The notes beneath the pieces are model-generated. The model did not search any database. It saw only the letters and a list, made by a program, of their open reading frames with translations, and had not been told where the DNA came from. The translations under genes and the position numbers were made by a program. Below are positions 53,638 through 64,000 of a stretch of 64,000 bases of DNA, one piece after another (the first letter of the stretch is position 1; every line of letters starts with the position of its first letter). This DNA is from Spirodela intermedia (Eukaryota; Streptophyta; Magnoliopsida; Alismatales; Araceae), in the NCBI GenBank assembly GCA_902729315.2, contig LR746264.1, positions 374,501 through 438,500 of the forward strand, in the 5' to 3' direction.

Positions 53638-53900
53638 CCCCTCTCCTCTCTCTCTCTCTCCTCTCTCTCCCCTCTCTCTCCTCTCTCTCCCCTCTCTCTC
53701 TCTCTCCCCCTCTCTCTTTCTCTCTCCCCTCTCTCTACCCTCTCTCCTCTCTCTCCTCTCTCTCCTCTCTCTCTCTCTCTCTCCCCTCTCTCTCCTCTCT
53801 CTCCCCTCTCTCTCTCTCTCCCCCTCTCTCTTTCTCTCTCCCCTCTCTCTACCCTCTCTCCTCTCTCTCCTCTCTCTCCTCTCTCTCTCTCTCTCCCCCC
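53638..53900 (+). repeat. CT-rich minisatellite with 114-bp higher-order period
   Basis: A pure pyrimidine block of about 260 bases in which irregular CTCT/CCCC/TTT interruptions repeat in the same order. The marker CCCCCTCTCTCTTTC starts at 53706 and again at 53820, exactly 114 bases apart. It encodes Ser/Leu/Pro or Glu/Arg runs in every frame, which explains the long but meaningless open frames. Confidence 0.9.
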
Positions 53901-54841
53901 CCTCTCTATCTCTAATCCCGTTTTCTGGACTTTTCTCTGAGAACTTTGGGGCTTGCGGGCGGTCAGTGTTGACCGACATGGAATTGTAGGGTTGAAAATT
54001 GACCGTGAGGATAAGGAGAGTTGACCAACTTTGTGCTGATTCCGGCTGGCTGACTCCAATATCTTCCTCACTTTCGTCGAATGGAGAGTCCAGGTCAGCT
54101 GCTGTGGGAGGTGGAGCAGCGAGCGGTGCAAACCCGTCACATCGCGTTTTTCTGCCCCCGCCGCCGCCCTTTCATTCAGCTGCGTGTCGTTCTTAGCCCT
54201 GCCGTCCTATCGGAGTCCCGCCGCCTTGGCCACACGTGTCTGAGGCACAAACCCGCTCCCCCGAGTGTATGCCCCAATAGAGAGAGATAGGAGAGAGAGA
54301 GAGAGAGTGAAAGAGAGAGAATTACGTGTTGGGAAAAGGGGTGCAGAACGGGTAGCGGAGTCGTGTTCCCCTGCCGTCACACTGCCACCCCTACACGGAA
54401 CAAAGTTACTGCGACCACCGCTGGCTCCATTCACTGCCCGCAACAGTGGTGCAGAAGGGGCAGGGGGGCCACTCTCTCTCTCCTCTCTCTTCTCTATCGA
54501 TCTCTATGTCAATCTCAGTGATCGCGTAGTACCAATGAAGGTGGTGGCGCTGTGGGGGGGGGAGGGGACAAGTTGGCGAGGGAACTAAGGCGGGGATGGC
54601 CACGACGAGATCGGGGCCCCGCCCCTGCCCCCGGCAACTGCCCGCCTCCTGCCGGCCGGCCAAAGACGCCGCTTTGGGCCGGAATGGACGGAAGGCTCCT
54701 GTTTCTGCGCACGTGCAGTGAAGATTTCGTTTACCGAATCCGATCCGGCGTTCAGTGCTCGTCGCCGGCCGTCGCCGGAGCCCCGCCGGTCCGGTGCGTG
54801 GGGATGGCAGCGGTGGGGTCGCCTCCCCCCCTCTGCTGTCG

Positions 54842-54849
54842 TATATATA
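54842..54849 (+). promoter_or_regulatory. TATA box of the MATE gene
   Basis: TATATATA in the context CGTATATATAGCCGC, 129 bases before the start codon, followed by a GA-rich leader. Good match and spacing. Confidence 0.55.
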
Positions 54850-54977
54850 GCCGCACGTACCTCGGCGGAGACAGAGAGAGACAGAGAGAATGGTTTGCAG
54901 AGGATGAGTAGCTGCTCGAGGTCTTCATCCCCTAGCTTCGTAACCTCGGCGGAGCCCTAGAAAACCCAGTGAAGCGC

Positions 54978-56605
54978 ATGGAGGCCATCCACAACGAGGA
55001 CCAGCAGCTCCACAGATGGCCGACTCCCTCCGAGGTACCGCCAACGAAAGTGGGACGATCTTCCGCCAGTAGGGGTTTGTCTGATCCGAGAACCAGTTCT
55101 CTCTCTCAGTCTTTTTCTTCCTCTAGCAGGTGGCGGCTGAGGTGAGGGCGACGGCGAGGATCTCCGTGCCGACGGCGCTGACGGGGCTGCTCCTGTACTC
55201 TCGGGCCATGGTCTCCATGCTCTTCCTCGGGTACCTCGGCGAGCTCGAGCTGGCGGGCGGCTCCCTCGCCATCGGCTTCGCCAACATCACCGGCTACTCG
55301 GTCCTCTCGGGCCTCGCCATGGGGATGGAGCCCATCTGCGGTCAGGCCTTCGGCGCCAAGCAGCGCAAGCTCCTTGGCCTCACCCTGCAGCGGACGGTCC
55401 TCCTCCTCCTCGCCGCCTCCCTGCCCATCGCCTTCCTCTGGATCAACATCCGCTGGATCCTCACCTGGTGCGGCCAAGATGCGGAGATCGTTTCCACCGC
55501 CGGCGACTTCATCGCCCTCGCCGTCCCCGACCTTCTCTTCCTCTCCCTCCTTCACCCCCTCCGTATCTATCTGCGCACGCAGAGCATCACCCTCCCGATC
55601 ACCTGCTCCTCCGCCATCTCCGTGGCCCTCCACGTCCCCCTCAACTACGCCCTCGTGGTGCGCCTCCGCATGGGCATCGCCGGCGTCGCCGCCGCCATGG
55701 TCCTCACAGACCTCAACCTCTGCCTCTGCCTCCTCGGCTACGTTCTCGCCTCCGGCGTTTACCGCGACTCCTGGGTCAGCCCCAGCGTTGACTGCCTGCG
55801 GGGGTGGTCAACCCTGGTCCGCCTCGCCGTCCCCACCTGCACCTCGGTCTGCCTCGAGTGGTGGTGGTACGAGCTGATGATCATCCTCTGCGGGCTGCTG
55901 GTCAATCCGCGGGCCACCGTCGCCGCCATGGGGATCCTCATCCAGACCACCTCCCTGGTCTACGTCTTCCCTTCCTCCCTCAGCCTTGGGGTCTCCACCC
56001 GCGTGGGAAACGAGCTCGGGGCAGGCCGCCCGGCGCGGGCCCGTGCCGCCGCCGTGGTATCTCTGGGCTGCTCGGCCGTGATGGGCCTTCTGGCCATGGG
56101 CTTCACCATGGCGGTGCGGCACCGGTGGGGGCGGCTCTTCACCGCCGACGAAGAGATCCTGGAGCTCACGGCGGCGGCGCTGCCCATCGCGGGGCTGTGC
56201 GAGCTCGGCAACTGCCCCCAGACCACCGGCTGCGGGGTCCTGCGGGGCAGCGCGCGGCCCAGCGTAGGGGCCAACATTAACTTGAGCTCCTTCTATCTGG
56301 TGGGCATGCCGGTGGCGGTGCTGCTGGCGTTCCCCGCCGGCATGGGATTCTGGGGACTGTGGTTGGGCCTGCTGGCGGCGCAGGCGTCGTGCGCGGCGCT
56401 CATGGCTTGCGCCATCGTCCGCACGGACTGGGCGGCAGAGGTGGTCAGGGCCAGGAGGCTGACGACGGCTGACGACCAGGAGGTCGCCACAGTCGGAGAG
56501 AAGAAGGCCGCCGACTTGGAGGAGATCTTCTTCTGTGGCGGCCCCCCTGAGGAGAAGCCCCAGCTGGAAAGGGATCCTCTAATCTCCTCTCCGTCACCCA
56601 ACTGA
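54978..56605 (+). CDS. MATE efflux transporter, DTX48/ADS1-like
   Basis: Multi-pass antiporter of the multidrug and toxic compound extrusion family; relatives (DTX48-56, ADS1 and similar) sit in endomembranes or the plasma membrane and affect organ growth and defence. Two exons: 54978-55034, encoding MEAIHNEDQQLHRWPTPSE, and 55130-56605, in phase (510 aa). Clade blocks: GLLLYSRAMVSMLFLGYLGE, AIGFANITGYSVLSGLAMGM, EPICGQAFGAKQRKLLGLTL, LSLLHPLRIYLRTQSITLPI, CLEWWWYELMIILCGLLVNP and SSLSLGVSTRVGNELGAGRP. About twelve hydrophobic segments are evident. The C-terminal tail ends PLISSPSPN. An alternative acceptor three bases earlier (TAG at 55124-55126) would add one Gln. GC3 is extremely high. The substrate is unknown. 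Confidence 0.93.
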
Positions 56606-58330
56606 GAGGATCCTCTCCCCCCACTGTCTGTCCGTCTGTCTGTCTGTCTCTTTCTCTCTCTTTCGTGTAGTGAGGCGACTTTGGGTGTTGCGTCATGTCT
56701 TTCTCCCGAGGTGATGGTGTGCTTCAGGTGCGAGAAAATCCTGCTCTCTGTCTCTGTCTCTCTCTCTAGGGATCAGCGAGGAGCTTCTTGCGGGATTTCC
56801 ACAGTGGCATGCACCATTCGGAGGGCCCGGGAGGGGACAGAGGATTCCCCCCCTCCTCCCTACCGGAAAGCCGACGCCGACTCCTGCCTTTCGGCGCCCG
56901 ACCACATCCTCTCTGCGCTCCGCCTCACTGGCTGCAAGTAGAGAAAGACGGAGAGAGAGAGAGAGAGAGAGATGAAGATGGGCGGTGGGTATAGTGCGCG
57001 CTACTGTCGTAGTAATGTTAGAGAGAAAGAGAGAGAGAGGGGAGGACCCCTTGAAACTAACTTGAGGAAAATACCCTCCCACCTACTATTGCCGCTGTCA
57101 ACGTCCCAAAGGTCAAAGCTCTCAGCTGCGCCTCTGAAACTGCGCCCGTTAAGGGGTTAAAAGAGACAGAATGCGACAGAGATAGAGAAAGAGAGAGTGG
57201 GAGAATCGAGAGCCAGGTGCCTATAAAGCAGCCTTGATGGGGGGTGCTAAATGCTAGCAAGCCCATATTTACATATACATAACCCCACTAAGCTATCGAA
57301 GCGAGTTTATAACCCCTCCCCTCTCTCTCTGTCTCTCACTCTTTCTGGGGGGCACCGGACTTCTCTGGAAGGAGGACAAGGCCGCGAGGAACCCACGAGG
57401 GGGAGTGCGGCCGGTGGAAAGCGGGCGAGGCCCACCGGTCGAGTCGGGGCGGCGCGGTGATGCGGTCTGCTCCCCGGCAAGCGAATCCATGCCGGAACCG
57501 CCGGATTCGGCCGGAAAGCAAACAGTGGCTCCGAATGACCAGCCGGACCTTGTCCTACCCTACGGCTCGACGGGACGCTTGTTTCTCCATCAGAGAGCTT
57601 CTCCGGAGGCGAGGAAGGGGACGATGTGGTGGAAGAAGAGCTCTGGCCGCCAGTGTTGCGCTGTGAGGAGGCATTTCGTCGAACAACGGCGGAGTCTTGG
57701 ATTCCAAGGGGAGAAGAGTTCTCTCGCGTGGGCCCCCCCGGTCATCTTTATGAACCATTTGACCCACGTATTTGTTTGACTTCCCGTACTGCGCTAATCT
57801 GTCGGCGGAGTTGACCGGTTGGCATCTTTCGGATAAGTCAACCAAAGAAACTGTGAGAAAGATGGACTGTAATTGGGCCCAGACCAATAGAGGAGACATG
57901 GTAGAAAGCCCACGGAATCGTGACTGGACTTGAAAATGTGGCCCATGTCACATTTTCAGAAATATGCGCCATACTTGAGCCTGGCCCATATCTCTTCAGT
58001 GCGCGCGTTTGGGTGAGAGAGAGAGCATTTAAGCATCCTTGACCGTTAGATTCACATCCAACGACAGCGTTCCGTTCCCAGCGCCGGAATATCTCTGGTT
58101 CGTGGATAAGATTTCCGACAACAAAACGGGGCCCACTAGCTCACTGGCCCGACATTACAAAAGAAGGCCCATTAGACGGTGAGCCCCACACGCCCAGTTG
58201 CCCGAACAAGTGGTGGAAATCGAAGACACGTGTCAGCCCATGCGCTCCCTCGGCCATCTTCCTCCGGGCCGCGGCATCCAATTCCATCGTCCTCCTCATC
58301 GGGAGCCGGCGGCGAACGGCGGCAGCGGGA
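56606..58330. other. MATE to GalDH intergenic region
   Basis: Contains a TCTG tetranucleotide run directly after the MATE stop (about 56626-56650) and GA runs at about 56951-56971 and 57028-57040. Open frames around 57.4-57.8 kb have no family I recognise. The right end is the GalDH promoter. Confidence 0.4.
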
Positions 58331-59743
58331 ATGGCGTCGGCGGAGGCGGCCGAAGCGCGGCTTCTGGAGCGGAGGGAGCTCGGAAGCACGGGGATCAAGG
58401 TCAGCTGCGTCGGCTTCGGCGCCTCCCCGCTCGGGAACGTCTTCGGCCCCGTCTCCGACGACGAAGCCCTAGCCGCCGTCCGCCGCGCCTTTGAGCTCGG
58501 CATCAACTTCTTCGACACCTCTCCGTAGTCGCTCCCCCCTCCTCCTTCCCGGCGATCCCTGCTTCTGCATCTCGTCCTCTCTGCCTATCTGTTCATCGGC
58601 GGTTCTCGCGGCGGTCGCAGGTACTACGGCGGCACGGTCTCGGAGTCGGTGCTCGGGAGGTGCTTGCGGGCGCTGGGGGTGCCTCGGAGCGAGTTCTTCG
58701 TCTCCACCAAGTGCGGACGCTACATCGACGGCTTCGACTTCAGCGCCGAGCGAGTCACCAGGAGCGTCGACGAGAGCCTCTCCCGCCTCGGCCTCGACTA
58801 CGTGGACTTCCTCCAGTGCCACGACATTGAGTTCGGATCCCTCGATCAGGCGAGTCACCCTACAAAACGAATCCCTAATTTCTTCTTCTTCTTCTTCTTG
58901 CCGTTCGGAAGGATTCGTTTCTGGAATCATCATCCTCTGGTTTCGTGCTGCTTACTTGTTCTCGGCGGCAGATTGTGAGCGAGACGATTCCGGCGATCCA
59001 GAAGCTGAAGGAGGCCGGGAAGGTGCGATTCGTCGGGATAACAGGATTGCCGCTAGAGATCTTCAACTACGTACTGGATCGGGTGCCGCAGGAATCCGTA
59101 GACGTTATCCTGTCCTACTGCCACTACAGCATTAACGATTCCAGCCTTCTGAGCCTCCTGCCCTACCTGGAGAAGAAGGGCGTCGGGGTGATCAGCGCCT
59201 CGCCGCTGGCGATGGGCCTCCTCACCGACAACGGCCCCCCCGAATGGCATCCGGCCTCGCCGGAGCTCAAGGTTGTTGTTGATCCGCCGACGGGGAAGAG
59301 ATCGTCGTTCTCCGTGTCTGCTTGTACATCCTTCTTTCTTGTCTAAATTTCAGCGCTGCTTTGCCCCTGTAGGCTTCCTGCAGAGCGGCGGCGGATCATT
59401 GCAGGGGAAAGGGGAAGAACATCTCCCATCTGGCTCTTCAGTACAGTCTCGGGAACAAAGGCGTCGCATCCGTTCTCGTCGGGATGAACTCCGTCAAACA
59501 GGTTACAGAGAATTCTCTCACCTTTGTTTCTGAGATTCATTCGCCGGGGCCGGCCACAGCAGGCCGCATTCTTCCTCCCCTCCGCCTGAAGAGATCTCCG
59601 GCCGGCTGCAGGTCGAAGAGAACGTCGCCGCCGCCATGGAACAGGCGGCGAACGGGATCGACGAGGAGCTCCTCGAGGAGGTGGAAGCCATTCTGGGGCC
59701 AGTCAAGAACCAGACCTGGTCGAGCGGCATCCAGCAAGGCTGA
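58331..59743 (+). CDS. GALDH: L-galactose dehydrogenase
   Basis: Cytosolic NAD-dependent enzyme oxidising L-galactose to L-galactono-1,4-lactone, the penultimate step of plant ascorbate synthesis. Five exons: 58331-58524, 58621-58849, 58972-59271, 59373-59501, 59612-59743, in phase, 327 aa (family about 319; the N-terminus is slightly longer). Aldo-keto reductase fold: GSTGIKVSCVGFGASPLGNV at the start, then the catalytic set D62 (FFDTSPYYGG), Tyr66/67, K95 (FVSTKCGRY) and H132 (LQCHDIE). YCHYSIND and MNSVKQVEENVAAA are further GalDH blocks. Intron 2 begins with GC: exon 2 must end at SLDQ (CAG|gcgagt) to join IVSETIPAIQKLKEAGK; the nearby GT would shift the frame. The next gene is convergent, with 362 bases between the stop codons. 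Confidence 0.95.
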
Positions 59744-60105
59744 AAAAAGTTCGCGGTACGACGATCCCCGCGACCATACTCGCCATCTTCTACCCCCCAT
59801 ACTTTGTTTCTATTCTTGGGTGTGCTCAATGGAAATTTCATTATTTTGGATGAATAATCATTGGAAAAAAGGAATCGTCATTTTTTTTTTATAGCAATCT
59901 GTATAAACACAGAAGAAGCTGAAGAAGCCCGAAGGAGTCAACTCAGACTCGAATTTAATTGTAATAGCTTAAATCTTTATATTGGGTAAGATCCCCCAGC
60001 AGATGAACAGATTATACATAAGCGGGAAGTCAACGGGCACCTGGGACGGCTGAGGTTGATCCGCTAACCTGCGGATAGAAGAGGATGAACAAGACCCGCC
60101 GGCTG
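59744..60105. other. Convergent gap between GALDH and palmitoyltransferase
   Basis: 362 bases holding the 3' UTRs of both genes. A T-run at about 59881-59890 and several AATAA-like sequences are present. No gene seen. Confidence 0.5.
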
Positions 60106-63052
60106 TCATGAGCTTGCGGCCTGATGAAGCGAGGGCCAGGCGATTTCGTCGCTGCCGTGGCCGTTGATTAGGAAGTCAACGCAGTTCTTCCGGCAGCCGC
60201 GGTTGTAAGGATTCCGGGCCCGGCCGTCGGGCCCCCGCATATACGCGTACCTGGTGGCGTTGGCGAGCTCGTTGGTCGTGATGTTCTGAGCGATCTGCGA
60301 GTCAACGGGGATGCAGGCGTTGACATCCCGGCGTTCAACAAGATCAAGCTCGACGAAATATATGGTTCAAAGCGAAAAGAATAAGGGTTTTGTTACCTGA
60401 GAAGACTGGGCGATGGTCAGCGCCGCAACTCCAGAGAGGATGATAAGGTCCACGGCCAGGAATATAACGGCGCCGGGATGCTCAGACACCATGTGACTGA
60501 TCCACCTCCGAGAAAGAGGGGTTTCTAGCGATCCGGTCCACATCCCTGTGTCCATTAATCCGATGACGAAATGGTTCTTGGGAGAAGTGAGGGAAGGTGG
60601 GGGAGAGGGTGGGGCTCCGTACTCTGAACGGCAACGGCGGCGCCCATGAATGAGGTCAGCGTTCCCATGCAGATGAACACAAAGAAGTCCCACTTGTTTT
60701 CCTGCAAAAGGGCACCCTGTTGGGATCAGAAAAAAGTCAACGATAGGAGAAGCTTTCTACGGATGATCCAGCAGCTGGAGGGAGCTCATCATCCTGCAGC
60801 TGCTCCGAATATCTCACCTTTCCTATGCAATTCGATATCCATGGGCAGTGATGATCGAACTGCTCGATGCAGCGGTTGCATGTCGGGCAATGCTTCGAGC
60901 GCACAGGTCTGATAATCTGACGGCGCAGAACGAAAGCACGTCAGGGAAGTCAACTCGAGGGGGGTTGGGGGGGGGGCGGCGCATACCTTGCAGGTAGGAC
61001 AGAGCTGGGACCAGCTGAAGCTCAAAGAAGATGGGTCACTGAGATCGATATTCAACAGAGGATCCTGAGAGAGGAAATCAATTAAAGAGATTAAAGTGTG
61101 GAAAACATAAGAAAAATACGGTAATAGCAAATGGTTCAGGAAAAGGAAAATTGGATTATGGGCACCCAACACAATTCCCATCATCCGAAGAAGGGGAAAG
61201 GGGGGCTGGGGGTTGACTGGTTTTTGGAAGGTACTGTATGCCGTTCAAACCCTAAGCTGCTATCTCTGCATGGCTCATGAGAACGATTATTCATCTACAT
61301 TTTGGGTCACCAGACTACTTCGCTGATAAGAAGAACAGTCCAAGAATACAAAGCTCAAACTTCATGTCATTGCTCCTGTTTTCCCCATGCCCGCTGATAT
61401 TTACAGCTTCCAAGGAACAAGTAAAAGCCGAAATCTAGATTATAAATTCTTCCTACTATACTGCTGATTTGAGTCATGCTGGTGTTTTTATTGATTTGAG
61501 CATCTGAAAAAGTTATACATATTCTTGCCGAACTGAAAGAGTTATGAATATCTTTGGAGCACTAATTAATAAGAAGATCACGAGAGTAGAATGTCATAAG
61601 AAGATGGTAATCCATGAAACGAAAATCTACTGCAATAAAACATCCAAAATGGAGTAACTCTGTGCGAAAAGCAGTCTGACACTAACATTGGTTCTTCCTA
61701 TTGTTACCACGATAAAGATGCAATATCAATCCTCAAGGAAGTGTGTATCTACGCTTGAGATCTTTCATTGATAACAATGCTATTTAGACTTCAACTTTGT
61801 TGATTGCAACATTCACAAATTTTGTCACTTCATCGGACTATCAGTAATGAAGTTGATTTTTAGTCAATACTTCAGATATTCACTTCAGAAGCTGATTTTT
61901 ATCATTTACTGATATCAAGATCAAGATTAGCTGTTCGAATATCAAGGGGAAGTCTTACACGTCATTGCAAGAGGAGGAATAAATAAATAAATAAATAAAT
62001 CAATAAATTATGATCCAATTGGCCAATCCTACCAGGTACAAAGTCTTTGAGTAAAGGGAGCAATAAGAAAACATGATGAAGAGCTGTCACTACCTACTCC
62101 AACTCCAACTACTTTTCTGCCTTTTCTTCGTCTCCAAGCATCTATAAAAATTATTCCTTTTTTATTCTTCTAATATTTCAGATAGAACTGCTCTTCTCTC
62201 CTTCAGAAACTTGGTTGATATGATCTTCATCGGGACACAGCCAATATGACCAAGGCCAGAGAGTCTATTTAGTGAACATGAAGTGAGATTTAGATGGCAG
62301 GGACTCTGGAGGTTACAACCTAATATCTCATCCGGATTCTGAATATAAGGATACACATGTTCCTTCGCGTGGGAAATTAAAATGTTTGCGAGCTTTCTAA
62401 GTTCAGTGGCACAAACCAACCTCTGGAGGCCATGTTTCTAGTCTCGCCCAAAAACTAGATGCAATCAGTATTCTATTTGCTCTGTAATTTCAACGCAGGT
62501 AACTTCATACAGCTTAACGTCTAAGCAACTTCAGAATATGTAACGATTTTACCAACATAAGCATTTATAAGGGAAAGGGATTCCAGAGTGGGCAACCCAG
62601 ATAGTTGTTGCATACATCTGTGTCTGAATCTCCTGAATTTGGTTTGATGTAACCTGGGTCCTTGCTGCCAGAAAAAAATGGAAGCACGATTTACTTCTAA
62701 AGACCATGAAACAATGACAATTATGATGTAAGAATTCTATGAAGTACCTGCTACATCTATAGAACATTAGAAGAGAGCCAAATAGAAGAGACACAGCAGC
62801 CCATCCCCACAGACCGACAACAGCAGTAACCTTCGGAAAATTTGGGGCTGTAGATAGAAATAATCACCTTTGTAAAATGAACAGGACATCTAATATTATA
62901 GTACAACAATTTAGGGAATGCAACTGACCATTTAGAATGGAGGTGATAAAAAGAACCGTGAGAATGACCATAACAACGAATAGAATAGGTGCATAGCCAA
63001 TTTTCCCAATGTTTCCGCCAAAAAATCTGCCTCCACAAGGGTTCTTGTGCAT
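60106..63052 (-). CDS. TIP1: DHHC palmitoyltransferase, TIP1/PAT24-like, 5' partial
   Basis: Protein S-acyltransferase of the ankyrin-DHHC type (TIP GROWTH DEFECTIVE 1), an endomembrane enzyme needed for root-hair and cell growth. Eight exons join in phase: 63052-62929, 62847-62748, 62664-62616, 61064-60987, 60916-60818, 60701-60623, 60545-60397, 60294-60106 (288 codons visible). The first visible exon ([20 protein letters not shown], then a membrane segment) matches the linker after the ankyrin repeats, so the ankyrin exons lie right of the window. Next come a second membrane segment, [11 protein letters not shown], and the cysteine-rich domain [20 protein letters not shown] continuing through [20 protein letters not shown] with intact DHHC. 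Two more membrane segments and the TTxE-type motif [12 protein letters not shown] follow, ending [11 protein letters not shown]. At an exon junction K-ENKWDF replaces the usual K-KNKWDF. The 1551-bp intron between exons 3 and 4 shows no coding signal. Confidence 0.92.
61975..62008 (+). repeat. (AAAT)n microsatellite in palmitoyltransferase intron
   Basis: About seven AAAT/AATA units inside the long intron of the TIP1-like gene. Confidence 0.8.
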
Positions 63053-64000
63053 CTTTGTCGCATTGTTCTAAATTAAGTTACAAAAAAGAATAAATTAAAA
63101 GATATTTTTTTGAAAAACAAGATCTACAATTATGAAACCTTAAATCAACTATGCTGTCATTTCAACTTAAGAAACTTTAAAATATTCAGAGTTTTGAACT
63201 TAAGAATCTTTTGTTCGCAAGACCTGAACATCTACTGAAAATCAACATCCAACTTGTCCGTCAATCTTGGAGACAGTTTTTCTAACTTTATTTCAGTACA
63301 TGCATACATATACAACCCCTCTCGTGTCCTAGCATTTTATTTTCAAATCTTTGACACATCTAACGTACATAATGCTTGCTTTCATATACTATAAATTTTC
63401 TTGTCGGCAATAATTTATAGAAGACTAAATTGAAGATTTTTTTTTTCTTCATTTCTTGTACGAACGTTTCGCTGAAATTAAAGAAGACCTTCAGTGTTGT
63501 TTGAAAGAAACACTTCTCATAGCTCATAATAAAATGCCAAATCTTCTTAAAATGACGCCAATCTAGTTTTGGTGAGCAAAAAGTATATAAGAGTAAAGTG
63601 ATCATTTTATACCGCATCTTATCATTGTTGGATGACATAAAAATGATGCTAAAATTCTGTATTGAACCTTGGAAGAAGTTTCACAAAATTTAAAATTTGC
63701 TACCTTTGTACAAGTTCTTTTGGCATGAAAAATATTCCATTGAAGTACGCATTGAAAAAACTTTACCATGTCAACTCTCTAACTTTCACTTTCAAGACAA
63801 TACCTGAACTACATTCAAATGATCTTCGTTTATCAAAGATGAATGATTTAATATTTTTTTACATTAAGGGTCCTAGTATTAGTTGGCTACGATGATAAAC
63901 AAGTTTTTGGTGTAATTGAAACAAATATAGGGCCATCAATCCATATTGGCGAGTTAGCACTATGTATCTAGTAGAGAGGTGAGCTGTCGTCTATGTGTTC
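63053..64000. other. Probable intron of the TIP1-like gene, running off the right edge
   Basis: AT-rich, with no ankyrin-repeat exon visible. The AG acceptor at 63053-63054 (minus strand) leads into the first visible coding exon, so the preceding exon is beyond 64000. Confidence 0.5.

Larger units (their letters stand above)
53016..54977. other. Divergent promoter region between BAM1-like and MATE genes
   Basis: About 2 kb shared upstream region. A TATA-like AAATAAATATA lies at 53180-53190, about 170 bases before the BAM1-like start on its strand. The CT minisatellite lies in the middle. GA runs at about 54288-54320 and CT runs at about 54475-54495 precede the MATE gene. No further gene was recognised. 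Confidence 0.45.

Noticed and set aside
53579-53989. Long Ser/Leu/Pro and Glu/Arg open frames on both strands
   Set aside because: They are translations of the CT minisatellite, open in every frame because it lacks stop codons.
62162-62419. Minus-strand open frame of 85 codons inside the palmitoyltransferase intron
   Set aside because: It does not continue the TIP1-like protein, has no fitting splice phase with either neighbour, and GAT|GATCCTCTG joins exons 3 and 4 directly in frame.

Overview
This is a window of plant nuclear DNA, almost certainly from a flowering plant. The evidence is short GT-AG introns, plant-only gene families (a class I KNOX gene, an HD-Zip II gene, a CRWN/NMCP gene, a BAM-type receptor kinase, L-galactose dehydrogenase), and degenerate Copia and Gypsy elements. 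Coding exons are strongly GC-rich at third positions, most clearly in the receptor kinase, MATE, tubulin and xylulokinase genes. Long GA/CT microsatellites lie near many genes. The GC-rich coding style would fit a monocot, but I cannot name the species. Every gene model here was built by hand from splice signals, reading-frame phase and recalled family conservation. Exon edges are therefore predictions, although phase closes exactly through each gene described.

Layout: 1-3.7 kb holds a branched-chain aminotransferase (minus strand) whose last exon is not in the window. 4.6-13 kb is an AT-rich island with a small deleted Copia element with both LTRs (6.2-8.0 kb) and a heavily mutated Gypsy element (RT and integrase remnants at about 9.3-11.1 kb, minus strand). 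13.5-18.8 kb is a CRWN4/NMCP2-like nuclear lamina gene (minus). 18.8-23 kb has no gene I can support. 23.3-24.2 kb is an HD-Zip class II repressor (plus). 27.6-30.4 kb is a BREVIPEDICELLUS-like class I KNOX gene (plus), followed by an unannotated, frameshifted type I MADS-box remnant (31.0-31.26 kb, minus). 31.5-40.4 kb is a co-oriented run: SNU13/15.5K, RPS29 (uS14) and xylulokinase 2. An alpha-tubulin gene (40.7-43.1 kb, minus) converges on xylulokinase. 43.9-47.8 kb is a second AT-rich transposon-like island. 49.6-53.0 kb is a BAM1-like LRR receptor kinase (minus), divergent from a MATE transporter (55.0-56.6 kb, plus). 58.3-59.7 kb is L-galactose dehydrogenase of ascorbate synthesis (plus). 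It converges on a TIP1-like DHHC palmitoyltransferase (60.1-63.05 kb, minus) whose ankyrin-repeat half lies beyond the right edge.

The genes do not form a pathway or cluster; they are a normal sample of plant gene islands separated by transposon-rich DNA. Three regulators of meristem or leaf patterning (HD-Zip II, KNOX, BAM receptor kinase) occur within about 30 kb, but I infer no common control. I found no new biological system. The most interesting items are the MADS remnant, two GC-AG introns, GA repeats in the KNOX intron just before the ELK exon, an approximately 83-bp tandem repeat and a possible box C/D snoRNA in RPS29 introns, and two tightly convergent gene pairs.
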